Source: JAICMB01 sp035295125
Lineage (GTDB): Bacteria; Acidobacteriota; Terriglobia; Bryobacterales; Bryobacteraceae
Length of the DNA stretch: 64,000 nucleotides
Reading direction: 5' to 3'
Assembly: GCA_035295125.1 (NCBI GenBank)
Contig: DATGJP010000108.1
Coordinates: forward strand, 47,224 to 111,223
The translations under genes were made by a program, and so were the position numbers. Position 1 is the stretch's first letter. Every line of letters starts with the position of its first letter. Shown here piece by piece: positions 15,590 to 24,497 of this stretch. A model generated the notes under the pieces. It saw only the letters and a program-made list of their open reading frames with translations. It was not told where the DNA came from and searched no databases.

Positions 15590-16031
15590 TGGCCCTCCTT
15601 AGCGCACTGAAAGCACGCTAGCCCGGTAAACGAAAACCCTCAACAACCGCAGCGGGGGCGTTCTGATTTTTTTCGTGTCAGTGACAGCGAATGCTCTCGG
15701 AACTGGAGGCAGGTTCGAGCTTAGGCAAGCACCTGGCGTGGAGTGACCGGGCAACGATCCATGCCCTTATCATATAGTGACGACGGCGCCCGAAGCGTAT
15801 CCCCTTGGCTTCATTCGGGGACGAGGGTCGGAACGGGCGATCGCGGAATTGAATCCGCAATCATTGGGAAGCCGTAGCCAAGTAGAAGTGAGTGCTTCGA
15901 TGGCGTCCGCCTGGTTGCTGCCCGGACACTGGCCTGCCCAAATCGCCGTGCAATGGCTTCGGCTAAATGCATAGCGGCATGCCGACGCGTAGTGCGCGGA
16001 CCTGTCAGGGTCTGATCACAGATGCGGCGAT
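15590..16031. other. intergenic stretch, nothing assignable
   Basis: The left end holds the promoter and AGGAGG site of the small minus-strand gene. A T-run follows at about 15666-15674. The remainder has short open frames on both strands with no recognisable domain or ribosome-binding site. Confidence 0.4.
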
Positions 16032-16995
16032 TCACGGCCTGCCGGTGAATATCACGAGAATATCCACGATTGGGTCGGGCAATTCAGAAGGAATATACAC
16101 ACCCACCTGTCGGGTCTCCAGGATATGGTCCCAACAAGGTCCGACGCGGCGAATATCGAAGTATTCAAATCCGGTTTTGGCGGGGACACCGACGGGCGTT
16201 ATCTCAAGATGGTTCAGCGCCAGCCCCGGCAGGTTCCTCTTCACTAGCGGTGCAACGAACCGCTGGGAGCATATTCTCACCGTCCTGGGCGTCACGGCTG
16301 CGATGTCTTCTACCAACTGGCTGGTGTGGATGCCCATGATCCAGCGTGAGGGTCCCAGGCAGCGCAGGTCCGAAACCTCACCGCCGTAGAAACAATCTGA
16401 TATTTTCTTCAACGGAATCGTGATGCAATGCGTCTGATCGGTTGCCCGCGGTACCTCGTCCTTCCTCGATTCGCGTAATTCATTGAACTGTTTTTCAAAA
16501 CCGACCCAATCGAAATCGCATGGCAAACGATCAAATGTCCACCACCATTCCCCCGCGATCTCGTCCATGGCCTCAAAATACTCCCTCGACCACATGTGGG
16601 GACAACGAAGGACTGCATCCTGAAATGGTAAGGGCGGAGTATATCGGTGACTCAGGATGTAATGCAGGATCAATGAGGGCGATGCGTAAATGACACCGTC
16701 GCCAGGAATGAAGACGTTTCGGGCACCCATCGTGATCCAATAGTGCTGGTGCCGCAGGAGTCGAGGGTAAACACGCAATTTGATCAACGTAGTCGGGGCA
16801 GAGAGAGCAATTGTGATAGCCCGGAAGAATCACAGGCTGCCACGGCGCAACGAGCAGGATAATGAGTTGGCGAACTATCTCCGCAGGGACTTCTCCTGTC
16901 GGGTAATCATGTCCGGACTCAAGCCACCCGACAGCAATCAGGCGGTCCATTTCGGCGAAGTACTTGCACGGCGCTAAATCGGGTATCCAGGACAC
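16032..16995 (-). pseudogene. hypothetical protein (DUF7919-like N-terminus) split by a frameshift
   Basis: Frame one starts at ATG 16995 and reads S-W-I-P-D-L-A-P-C, 'VGWLESGHDYPTGEVP' and G-Y-H-N-C-S-L-C. It loses sense at about 16,785. A second frame takes over there with G-A-R-N-V-F-I-P-G-D-G, 'YASPSLILHYILSHRYTPP' and a further 180 residues to the stop at 16032. The halves fit one protein of about 320 residues. The order 'PDLS.Y ... VGWL..GH ... G.H.C..C ... G..VY.AP.LI.HY' recalls DUF7919 proteins, a name I give from memory. Whether the break is real or a sequence error cannot be told here. The C-terminal half is otherwise intact, so an error is possible. Confidence 0.5.
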
Positions 16996-17168
16996 ACTTG
17001 GCTTCCTTATAAACGCAGATCGGGTCCGGTTGCTCCTTTCGTAGCTTAACTTTTGCGAAGGAGACGCAGAGTTTCACGGCGCGAACGGCGCGTCCTTGGT
17101 TACCGTATCATAGGCGCTTCCCGTTCCGCACCGGAGGTGCTGATCGAGCGGCGCCAACCCAGCAGAAC

Positions 17169-17345
17169 TCACGGCGCAAAGTACCCATTTATATCAAGGA
17201 TCAAGTCCGTCGAGTTGGTCACAAACACGCTAATCGCCCCATTTGTCCCTACCGGCACGATCGCCGCGTTGGCCACCTACCTTCAGGAGAATTCAGTGTC
17301 GAGACGACGGGCGTGTCTGTCCTGTCGGCCAAGCCGTCAGGCAAC
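17169..17345 (-). pseudogene. C-terminal fragment of an FG-GAP-type secreted protein
   Basis: On the minus strand a piece reads L-T-A-W-P-T-G-Q, then P-V-V-S-T-L-N-S, then after a frame change V-A-N-A-A-I-V-P-V-G-T-N-G-A-I-S-V-F and D-L-I-L-D-I-N-G-Y-F-A-P with a TGA at 17169. This is the same module that ends the large FG-GAP protein at 57-61 kb. It has at least two frame changes and begins abruptly at about 17345. It is opposite in strand to the truncated gene that follows immediately, so a recombination junction lies at about 17,346. Confidence 0.7.
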
Positions 17346-17348
17346 CTC

Positions 17349-17684
17349 ATGACAGCTCGCGCGAACATGGGCATGAAGCCGGAAGATCCGGGCCCGCTGA
17401 AGGACAAAAAGGTCTGGGCTGAGCTGAAGGACAAATACATCGCGATGGTCGATGACGGCGTCAAAAACCTGCAACATGCTCTTGATATCGACAAGGACTA
17501 CGACGATGCCATGGCTTACATGAACCTGCTCATCCGTGAGAAGGTCGATCTCGATGATACGAAGGACCAGTACGAACCGGACAGCAAGGTGGCCGACGGC
17601 TGGGTCCAGAAGGCGATCGAGACCAAGAAGATGAAGGCTGCGAAGCAACCCGGCGCGGCTGGCGGCATCACGGAAGGCAAGTAA
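17349..17684 (+). CDS. truncated TPR-type protein, C-terminal 111 residues
   Basis: The frame is M-K-P-E-D-P-G-P-L-K-D-K-K-V-W, then 'VDDGVKNLQHALDIDKDYDDAMAYMNLLIREKVDL', ending in a Lys/Ala-rich tail. This is the last TPR-like helical pair plus the tail of a family of secreted acidobacterial tetratricopeptide proteins that normally run to 250 or more residues with a signal peptide. Here everything before it is replaced by the reversed FG-GAP fragment. The frame from ATG 17349 is open and a good terminator follows, so a short product could still be made. Confidence 0.55.
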   Translation: MTARANMGMKPEDPGPLKDKKVWAELKDKYIAMVDDGVKNLQHALDIDKDYDDAMAYMNLLIREKVDLDDTKDQYEPDSKVADGWVQKAIETKKMKAAKQPGAAGGITEGK

Positions 17685-17707
17685 GCTTAGCTCAGCTGTT
17701 TCATCGA

Positions 17708-17749
17708 GGCGGCGAGACACGTGAGTGGTTTCGCCGCCTTGTCGTTTTT
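17708..17749 (+). terminator. intrinsic terminator after the truncated TPR gene
   Basis: An 8-bp stem GGCGGCGA/TCGCCGCC (17708-17715 with 17731-17738) encloses a 15-base loop and is followed by TTGTCGTTTTT. It lies 23 bases after the TPR stop codon, which supports that gene having been a transcription unit in this orientation. Confidence 0.65.
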
Positions 17750-17792
17750 GCGGGGTACGGCGGGCCGCCGTCTACCCACTTTCCGGTGAAAC

Positions 17793-18365
17793 TCATTTCC
17801 GCGAGTCCGGTGGCACAAGGTTGTTCGCGCGATAGTAGACCACAAGCTGGCCATAATGCTCACCGCTGTGCTCGATGGCAAATGTCCAGATGGTGGAGTT
17901 GTGGGTCATCCTCTTGCCGAATGCTGTTGTCTTGTCTAAGCCGGCGTCGCCCTGTTGTTGAATCACCCTCGCACCGTCGGCAATGGCCTCTTGCACGAAC
18001 TTGACCACGTCGGCCTTGGTCTTGAACGCGTCACGCGAAGGATTGTCACCATCGCCGAAATCGGGGCCGAGATTCGATCCCGAAATCCACCGCATCAGGA
18101 CAAAATCCAGTGCGGCAGCATGGAGAAGATTGAGGGCAAACGTGCGCTCGTCCTTCTGCAGCTTAAAATCGTATTTGTCTTCAGGGAAGTCCTGAGCCAT
18201 GGTGACGAGTTTGTTCCCGATGTCGTTCCACCTGTCCAACATCTCATCAGAGCGAGACCGGGCCGGTCTCGGAGGTTGGTTCTTTGTCTGGGTTTGACTG
18301 TGAACGCCGATTCCGAAGCCGGCGACGAGCGTGAACGCACACAGTGCACGTGCAAACTGATTCAT
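17793..18365 (-). CDS. exported DinB-family protein
   Basis: From ATG 18365 the product has 190 residues: a signal peptide (about 1-22, ending G-V-H-S-Q) and a DinB-type four-helix bundle. Helix one contains 'DEMLDRWNDIGNKLVTMAQDFPEDKYDFK', and His residues that could bind metal occur in 'LLHAAALDFVLMR' and 'IEHSGEHYGQLVVYYR'. The 'H.GEHYGQLV.Y.R' ending is the usual third metal-His region. Many DinB proteins bind a divalent metal and act as thiol transferases, but this one's role is unknown. GGAG is placed 11 bases before the start. Confidence 0.8.
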   Translation of the reverse strand: MNQFARALCAFTLVAGFGIGVHSQTQTKNQPPRPARSRSDEMLDRWNDIGNKLVTMAQDFPEDKYDFKLQKDERTFALNLLHAAALDFVLMRWISGSNLGPDFGDGDNPSRDAFKTKADVVKFVQEAIADGARVIQQQGDAGLDKTTAFGKRMTHNSTIWTFAIEHSGEHYGQLVVYYRANNLVPPDSRK

Positions 18366-18427
18366 TTGTGCATTAACTCCTTTCTTGATCTGTTTTCGAG
18401 TTTTTGATCTTGTTTTCGAGCGCGAAC

Positions 18428-19375
18428 TTAGTGCTTGTGGATGAAACAGCACGCGGTGTGCGCGACGGTCGACAAAACGCCACACACGAGTGCAGCGCTG
18501 AAAACTGCACTAACTAGCGCGCTCGCTAAACCCCATGTTCGTTGAGGCTGATCCGAAACCAGCCGAGCCAGCCGAGCGCTCAAGAACGAAGATGCTGTGG
18601 CTTCGAGCAGCAGCGGCTGTTCCGGGCTCGCTAGTTTAGATAGCGCTGAAATCAGGTCACCGCCCTGGGACTGTTGAATCACCGCCTCATCACACGAGAG
18701 CTCCCGGTACAACGAGATGCGAGCACTGGTAATCCAAACCATCGGATGAAACCACAGCATACAAAGCACAATTTCATGAACGAGCCGGATTAGGTTGTCC
18801 CGTCTTTTTGCGTGTGCCACCTCGTGGAGCAGAACAGCGTTCAGTTCGTGCTCGCTCAGCAATTCATCGATGCCGCCCGGAAGCGAGATTCTCGGGCGCA
18901 GAACCCCGCTGACCACTGGCGCCTGCGATCTTCCGAACGTTACCGGTATCCCGTGCGCAACAAACCCTCGCATCTCTAGATGCCCTGCACTCTGGCGCAA
19001 GTCACGCCGTTCGTTCCGCAGGCGAAGATACAGCCGCGTTGCCGTCAAACTCGAGCCTAGCAGCCACACGGATACCAGAGCGAGCGCCACGCTGTGATTT
19101 TCAGCGACATCGAGACCGACATCACCTATGAACGCGAGCGGTTTAGCGAATGAGAGATGTGGCGCGAAAAACTTGTCGAACAGCGCCCCCGACGGCAAAA
19201 CGAAATTGAGGGAAGTGGTTAGCCAGATCCAATACTTCGTGGTGGCGCTTCCACACGGGATAGAGGTAAGAATCCACGCCGCGCTCCACACCATCGAGGC
19301 ATAGAGTAGATGAACGCCGCAGTAGTAAAGTACCGGCGCGAGGTGTTCAACCACGGTTCTTTCCCCCGCGGCCAC
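18428..19375 (-). CDS. BlaR1-type M56 membrane metallopeptidase without sensor domain
   Basis: The 315-residue membrane protein has four helices and a gluzincin site: H184-E-V-A-H188 plus E-L-S-C-D-E at 225-230, which supplies the third zinc ligand. BlaR1 proteins cleave the BlaI repressor after sensing a signal. Here the extracellular penicillin-binding sensor domain is absent, and the protein ends after one more helix and a Cys/His tail, so the stimulus is unlikely to be a beta-lactam. It overlaps the blaI-like gene upstream by 29 bases, the usual pairing. The start could also be a GTG 21 bases later. Confidence 0.85.
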   Translation of the reverse strand: MAAGERTVVEHLAPVLYYCGVHLLYASMVWSAAWILTSIPCGSATTKYWIWLTTSLNFVLPSGALFDKFFAPHLSFAKPLAFIGDVGLDVAENHSVALALVSVWLLGSSLTATRLYLRLRNERRDLRQSAGHLEMRGFVAHGIPVTFGRSQAPVVSGVLRPRISLPGGIDELLSEHELNAVLLHEVAHAKRRDNLIRLVHEIVLCMLWFHPMVWITSARISLYRELSCDEAVIQQSQGGDLISALSKLASPEQPLLLEATASSFLSARLARLVSDQPQRTWGLASALVSAVFSAALVCGVLSTVAHTACCFIHKH

Positions 19376-19748
19376 GGCTGGCTTTGCTATTCTGTGCCGC
19401 GTTCTGGAGGTCCTTCAGATCCTTCAAGCTCAGCGCCCCGGTTTCGAGAAGATTGGACACCAGCAAACGCGGCGACCCGCCAAACAATCCCAGCAAGTCA
19501 TGCATGAGTCCGCTTCGGAACTCGCGCTGGTCGATGATCGGCTCAAACAATTGGGCATTGCCAATCTTCTTCACCTTGCGCAGAGCGCCTTTCTGCTCTA
19601 AACGATACACCAGCGTCTGAACAGTGGTGTACGCGACGCGCTCCTCTTCCGGTAAACTATCGAGAATCTCACGGACCGAACACGTGCCGAGCTTCCAATA
19701 TTGCTCCAGGACACGTGTCTCTGCCTTGGTAAGTCGCGTCTGGCTCAT
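19347..19748 (-). CDS. BlaI/MecI-family transcriptional repressor
   Basis: The 133-residue protein is a winged-helix repressor. The DNA-binding domain 'LTKAETRVLEQYWKLG', 'SVREILDSLPEEERVAYTTVQTLVYRLEQKGAL' fits residues 5-55, and the dimerisation/cleavage helix region follows. A Lys/Gly-rich tail ends the protein. ATG 19748 is chosen because an in-frame ATG further up (19781) lies inside the operator. It should bind the dyad just upstream, autoregulate, and be cleaved by the M56 peptidase. No beta-lactamase is nearby; possible targets are its own operon and the DinB gene downstream. Confidence 0.9.
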   Translation of the reverse strand: MSQTRLTKAETRVLEQYWKLGTCSVREILDSLPEEERVAYTTVQTLVYRLEQKGALRKVKKIGNAQLFEPIIDQREFRSGLMHDLLGLFGGSPRLLVSNLLETGALSLKDLKDLQNAAQNSKASRGRGGKNRG

Positions 19749-19771
19749 TCTCCTACGCTTCCCGGCAATGC

Positions 19772-19797
19772 TACTACGCATTCCGTAGTATTGTCAA
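19772..19797 (-). promoter_or_regulatory. BlaI-type operator inside a sigma-70 promoter
   Basis: TACTACGCATTCCGTAGTA (19772-19790) is a perfect dyad with 7-bp arms and matches the TACTAC/GTAGTA core of known BlaI/MecI operators. On the minus strand TTGACA (19797-19792) precedes it directly, and TAGCAT lies 18 bases further, so the operator fills the -35/-10 spacer. It ends 24 bases before the repressor ATG. Repressor binding would block RNA polymerase, giving autoregulation. Confidence 0.8.
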
Positions 19798-19994
19798 GCG
19801 CTGTTTTCGAAGCGCCGGCAATCAGTCTCGCGACTCGCTCCACGTGCGTGAACTCGGAGGGCTCTTTGAAGGAAAAGTGAAAGGATTCGGGAAGGACTCC
19901 AAACGGTCCTGGCGCCATAGTTGTCTCGGAGGCTTGATCCATAAAACACAGAATTCGGATTCTTCGATGGCTCTCGTCGCGATGATCTTGGCGA

Positions 19995-20020
19995 GTCGGG
20001 CCGCCGGGATTTGAACCCGG
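19995..20020 (-). other. 3' end of a tRNA gene (T-arm and acceptor strand only)
   Basis: On the minus strand the sequence reads CCGGG-TTCAAAT-CCCGG (T-arm, 20019-20003) followed by CGGCCCG and an A at the discriminator position (19995). No matching 5' acceptor strand, D-arm or anticodon arm is present in the 80 bases upstream. Such 3' tRNA ends are left where an integrase has used a tRNA gene as attachment site, so this may be an att remnant. Its partner is not in the window. Confidence 0.5.
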
Positions 20021-20271
20021 TACCCTACATGGCATTAAGCGGCATCCAGCGGTAACTGTTTGACTCTACGACGCCGATTTCAGTTCTAATGGCAACCAGC
20101 GGCAACGCCGGCTGCTGTCGTGGCTTCACGTTGGCGGCACGCGGCCCGAGACTTGGCTGCCGGAATACCGTGTTTCCTTCGGTAGCTGGGAGCTGGGAGA
20201 CCCTTGCAGACAATCAGATCTCCGGTCGGAACTCGTCCTCACGCGATTTCTATCGCGCTGAGTCGACCGGG

Positions 20272-22788
20272 TTAGGCGTCGGTTCGCAGCGCCTGCACCG
20301 CGTCCACACTGCTTGCGCGAGCCGCCGGAATCACTCCTGCCACTGCAGCACAGACGCCCAGTACGACCGCTGATGACCCCAGAATCAGCGGATCCCAATT
20401 CTTCACGCCGTAGAGCTGTCCGGCCAACATCCGCCCCGCCGCCAGTGCCGCTGGAATCCCTAAGGCTACCCCCATCCCTGCCTGCGCCAGCGCGTCTTTC
20501 AGGATCAGAAGTATCACTTCACCAGGAGTAGCTCCGAGGGCCGTCCGCACGCCAATCTCGCTGGTGCGCCGCGCCACCGAATAACTCGTGATGCCGTACA
20601 GCCCCACCGAAGCCAGCAACAACGCCAATGCGCCAAAGATTACCGCCAGCGTACCGATCAGCCGTTCGTGCGCCACAAGCCGACTGAGATGCTCACTGAC
20701 TGGTGAGACACTCAGAACGGTCAGGTTCGGATCGATCTTGCCGAGCGTCCGCTGGATGCGCGGCCCCAAACCCGAAGATCTGCCCCCGACCCGCAGCAGG
20801 ACACTTCCGATTACGTTAGAACGCGCAAGCGTGGTGTCGTTCCACTCGTCCTTCCGCATCTGCAGCATCGGCACGAAGAACATGGGTCGCCCAGGCCCGC
20901 GCGGATCGCGAAACCGGATGGTGTTCACGACCCCGATGATGTCGTAATCGGCGCGGTGGGAGAAGCCGCCGAGGCCGAACCGCTTGCCGATCGGATCCTC
21001 ATCGGGGAAGTAGTTCTTCGCGAAGGTCTCGTTAATGACGGCGACGTGGGTCGAATCGCTCGTATCGCGCTCATCGAAGGTCCGGCCGCGCACGATCCGC
21101 GCTCCTATGGTTTCGAAAAACGTGCCGCTAACACGATCCCATGACGGCGATATCTGCTGCTGCGGTCGTTCCTCGATGGTCGCACCCATCTGCCAGTTGT
21201 TGCCCGACATGGGACTGTACAGAGCGAGCGCCACCTGTCGGACCTCAGGGATCTGCCTCAGTTCGCGGTCGACCTGAGAGTATACGGCCGTGAGTTTCTC
21301 CGGACCGTAGCCGCCGAAGCCGGCGTTGACATCCACCACCACCGTGCCTTCAATCTGGAAGCCCCATTGCTGACGAGTAAGGTTGCGTAGGGTCTGGGTC
21401 ATCAGGCCGGCGCCCGCCAGCAGCACCAGAGAAAGGGCTGCCTGCAGTACAACCAGCACTTTCTGCGGCGACGAAGAGCGCCCGCTCGAGTTACGACCCG
21501 CGCCACGCAGAGCCATCGCAGGGTCGGCCCGCGATGCTGACCAGGCCGGAGCCAGCCCGAACCCTGCGCCCGTGAGGACGGAGAGGAGCAGTGCGAATCC
21601 CAGGACCGGCAGGGACGGAGTTGCGTGGATGGGGACAAACTGGGCACCCCGAAATGCTAGCTGGAGGAGCAGGTCCGACGTCTCAAATGCCACCAGCAAC
21701 CCCAATGCACCGCCACTGACCGACAGGATGGTGCTTTCGATGAGGACCTGTCGGATAAGACGAGACCGCGGAGCACCTAGAGCCGCGCGGATGGCGGTCT
21801 GTCCCGCCGAGGCGGTTCCGCGCGCCAGTTGCAGATTGGCCAGGTTGGCGCACGCGATCAGAAGGACCAATCCGGTGATCCCCATCAGCAGTCGAAGATC
21901 GGCGCGGTAGTTGTCACGCATCTCGGCCAGCCCGGCGCCTCCCGGCACGAGTGAGATGTGCTGTTTGTCGATATTCTGGCGGTTGGCGCCAGAGGCTGAC
22001 GGTTCATTCGTCGCAAGCCACTGCTTTAGCTCGGCTGTGAGCTTGGCCTCTACGGCGGCCTGCTCCATTCCCGGTTTGAGGCGCGCAAAAGCGTATAGCC
22101 AATGGGCGGTCTTTTCATCGAGCAGGGATCGTTTGCCGTGGGTGGCAGGTTCGGCAGCGAGCGGCATCCAGAAGTCTGGCGGATCGGGGCGCAGTGCAGC
22201 TCCAAAGAAACCCGGCGGCGTGACGCCGATAATCGTAAATTGAGCGCCCTCGATCGTGAACGCGGACCCAATCACCGACGGGTCGCCTCCGTAGTGCTGC
22301 TGCCAGGCGCGATAGCTCATCACCGCGACCGGCGCAGCACCGCGCACATCGTCGGCCGGGACGATTAGTCGGCCGGCGAACGGGCGCAAACCGAAAAGGG
22401 TGAAGTAGTTCCCGGAGACGAACTGGTCAACGAACGGCTCGGCCGCCTCCGCTCCCGCGCGCCGAACGCCCGCCCGGTCCAAACCACCCTGAAAAGCTGA
22501 CATGTCTTCAAACTCGGGGGTGTTTCTCTTCAGGTATTGGTAAAGATCGTAGGAGTAGATCGAGAAGTTGCCTTGAAAGCCTCCCAGGACACAACAGTTG
22601 TCCCCGCCTCCCACGCGCACAATGCTCTGCGGATCGGCCACAGGAAGAGTTTTCAGCATCAGGGCATTCACTAACGTAAAGATGCCCGTATTGGCACCGA
22701 TCCCGAGGGCCAACGTCAGCAGGGCCGTGATCGTGAACCCTTTCGCGGCGACCAAGCGCCGAAGCGCGAACCGGACGTCGTTGAGCAT
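20272..22788 (-). CDS. ADOP-type ABC transporter permease (MacB/FtsX family)
   Basis: The product of 838 residues from ATG 22788 has the layout of the ADOP family that is expanded in Acidobacteria: an N-terminal 'LNDVRFALRRLVAAKGFTITALLTLALGIGANTGIFT'-type helix, a MacB periplasmic domain, three helices with a FtsX core, a second periplasmic domain, and a second FtsX core near the C-terminus ('TSYSVARRTSEIGVRTALGATPGEV'). FtsX-type permeases couple an ATPase to periplasmic work rather than classic transport. No ATPase gene is adjacent, as is common for this family. A longer start at 22815 is possible. Confidence 0.9.
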   Translation of the reverse strand: MLNDVRFALRRLVAAKGFTITALLTLALGIGANTGIFTLVNALMLKTLPVADPQSIVRVGGGDNCCVLGGFQGNFSIYSYDLYQYLKRNTPEFEDMSAFQGGLDRAGVRRAGAEAAEPFVDQFVSGNYFTLFGLRPFAGRLIVPADDVRGAAPVAVMSYRAWQQHYGGDPSVIGSAFTIEGAQFTIIGVTPPGFFGAALRPDPPDFWMPLAAEPATHGKRSLLDEKTAHWLYAFARLKPGMEQAAVEAKLTAELKQWLATNEPSASGANRQNIDKQHISLVPGGAGLAEMRDNYRADLRLLMGITGLVLLIACANLANLQLARGTASAGQTAIRAALGAPRSRLIRQVLIESTILSVSGGALGLLVAFETSDLLLQLAFRGAQFVPIHATPSLPVLGFALLLSVLTGAGFGLAPAWSASRADPAMALRGAGRNSSGRSSSPQKVLVVLQAALSLVLLAGAGLMTQTLRNLTRQQWGFQIEGTVVVDVNAGFGGYGPEKLTAVYSQVDRELRQIPEVRQVALALYSPMSGNNWQMGATIEERPQQQISPSWDRVSGTFFETIGARIVRGRTFDERDTSDSTHVAVINETFAKNYFPDEDPIGKRFGLGGFSHRADYDIIGVVNTIRFRDPRGPGRPMFFVPMLQMRKDEWNDTTLARSNVIGSVLLRVGGRSSGLGPRIQRTLGKIDPNLTVLSVSPVSEHLSRLVAHERLIGTLAVIFGALALLLASVGLYGITSYSVARRTSEIGVRTALGATPGEVILLILKDALAQAGMGVALGIPAALAAGRMLAGQLYGVKNWDPLILGSSAVVLGVCAAVAGVIPAARASSVDAVQALRTDA

Positions 22789-23241
22789 ATGATGAATACT
22801 CTGACGCCGGAACAAGGTAACGCGGGGAAGATCGAAAGGCTTAGGTTTTCAGTGGAGACCGAAGTTGGCTCTCCGTCGTGGCATACGTTTCGAACTTTCA
22901 CATTCGGACGGGCATTCTCGAACTACGATGGTCGCGCCTACAAGATCGCCCGCTATCTCCCAAAGACCTGCGTCGTACTGACTTGCGGAAAATGCTCGCC
23001 ACGACTGACTATTCGCTCATATATCTGTGGCCCCTCTGTGGACGCATCTCGGACCGGCTTGGCGCTCTGGGATTTTAGCTGGGCATTCACCTGAACAGGT
23101 GCAGATAACAAATCGGCTAGTTCACACTTCTTTGGACGCGTCCGGGCGCGGCCGAGTTGATCCATGTTCAGAGTCTGCACGCAAACCCGTGCAGATAGCT
23201 GTTGTTTTATTCAAAGAGTAGTGCGGCTAACAGATCCGAGG
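22789..23241. other. intergenic stretch between ADOP and Xre genes
   Basis: This space must hold divergent promoters for the permease (left) and the Xre-SDR pair (right). Short open frames on both strands lack domains or ribosome-binding sites. GTGCGGCTAAC at 23221 is repeated inside the Xre gene at about 23441. I see no mobile element or RNA gene. Confidence 0.4.
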
Positions 23242-23718
23242 ATGCCACCGGTGATGCGGACCATCGGCGATCAGATCCGCGCCTGCCGCCTTGACAAGCA
23301 TATGACGCAAGCGGAACTAGCTGAGAGCATTGGTGTTACACCGGCCGCGCTCGGCCAATGGGAAGCCAACAGGCGGATACCGTCGGCACGGTATTTGCCG
23401 AAGCTTACGTCGAATCTGGGCCACCTCTCGGTTCAGCCGAGTGCGGCTAACTTAACGAAAAACGCGCGACCCGCCATGTTGCCCCACAGCCGTGTCCGCC
23501 TGGCCAAGAAAGTCCCCAGAACAGCGCGCCTTACATCGAACGCCGCTCGACCGCTACCTCTTCCGAGGAAAAAGGGAGCCACCGTCTGTGGCCCAGAGGT
23601 GTACGGCGAGAGGTGGCCGAGGTTGATCCATATGGTAGATTTGTGCGGTGGCTGGCGAATAAACCGTAGAAGACTAACTACGACACGCAAGAGGGCTTCC
23701 GAATGTCAAAGACGCTAA
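23242..23718 (+). CDS. Xre-family helix-turn-helix regulator
   Basis: The 158-residue frame from ATG 23242 begins 'MRTIGDQIRACRLDKHMTQAELAESIGV' followed by 'LGQWEANRRIPSARYLPKL', a complete HTH_3 domain in residues 5-60. The rest is Arg/Pro-rich and of low complexity, and may be unstructured or a read-through region. Its stop overlaps the start of the SDR gene by 16 bases, so the two are probably co-transcribed and this protein may regulate the pair. The natural end may have been shortly after the HTH domain in relatives. Confidence 0.7.
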   Translation: MPPVMRTIGDQIRACRLDKHMTQAELAESIGVTPAALGQWEANRRIPSARYLPKLTSNLGHLSVQPSAANLTKNARPAMLPHSRVRLAKKVPRTARLTSNAARPLPLPRKKGATVCGPEVYGERWPRLIHMVDLCGGWRINRRRLTTTRKRASECQRR

Positions 23719-24497
23719 GGGTTTTGATTACGGGCGCGGCACGCGGCATAGGGATGGCAACGGCGCGGGTACTTGCCAACCGAGGGCATTCAGTCGTCGC
23801 CACCGACGTATCCGCGTTGAGTGGATCGGAAGGCATCCAGGCACATGTGCTTGATGTCACCAGCGACGACTCCGTGGCGCGGTGCCTTGAAGAAGTTGGT
23901 CCGCTCGATGCAATCGTCAACAACGCAGGTATATTCGGCGGAGGGCCGGTGGAAGGCTATCCACTTGATCGTTTCCGGCAAATGTTCGAGACAAACGCGC
24001 TCGGCGCGCTGCGCGTAATCCAGGCGGTCTTGCCCGCCTGGCGAAAGCGCGGTTCCGGCGTCATCGTGAATGTGTCGAGTGTGAACGGCCGAATCTCCTC
24101 GCCGCTCGGAGCAGCGTACAGCGCCTCCAAGTTCGCGCTCGAAGCCGTGACGGAGTCACTGCACCTGGAAATGCGTCACTTTGGAATACGCAGTGTATTG
24201 ATCGAGCCCGGAACCATCGCTACCGGCATCAAAGCGATCGAGCCCCATAAAGGACCAGCGGAATACGCCGGACTGTGGGAGCAGTGGGCTGGAGCCAATA
24301 CCAAAATGACAGGCCCATCTGGTGGAACCGGACCCGAAGTTGTCGCATTGGCCATCGCCAGTGCAATCGAAGACCCCGCGACACCGCTCCGCGTACCGGT
24401 CGGCCAGGACGCTGAGATGATTTTGAGCTTGCGAAGAAGCCTCGACGATCAGGCATTCGAAGATGCCATGAGAAAGGCCGTTGGGCTTACGTGGTGA
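23703..24497 (+). CDS. short-chain dehydrogenase/reductase
   Basis: The 264-residue classical SDR has the cofactor motif T-G-A-A-R-G-I-G near residue 10, D at the end of beta-2 ('ATDVS') favouring NAD(H), N-N-A-G near 73, the catalytic Ser in 'VNVSSVNG', and Y-S-A-S-K near 139. The C-terminal substrate lid is moderately long. It oxidises or reduces an alcohol/ketone of unknown identity. A weak dyad (GATGAG...CTCATC, 24496-24515) followed by GATTTTCTC may end the transcript. Confidence 0.9.
   Translation: MSKTLRVLITGAARGIGMATARVLANRGHSVVATDVSALSGSEGIQAHVLDVTSDDSVARCLEEVGPLDAIVNNAGIFGGGPVEGYPLDRFRQMFETNALGALRVIQAVLPAWRKRGSGVIVNVSSVNGRISSPLGAAYSASKFALEAVTESLHLEMRHFGIRSVLIEPGTIATGIKAIEPHKGPAEYAGLWEQWAGANTKMTGPSGGTGPEVVALAIASAIEDPATPLRVPVGQDAEMILSLRRSLDDQAFEDAMRKAVGLTW

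Noticed and set aside
15666..15674. T-run near 15,670 as a possible terminator.
   Set aside because: No GC-rich stem precedes it on either strand.
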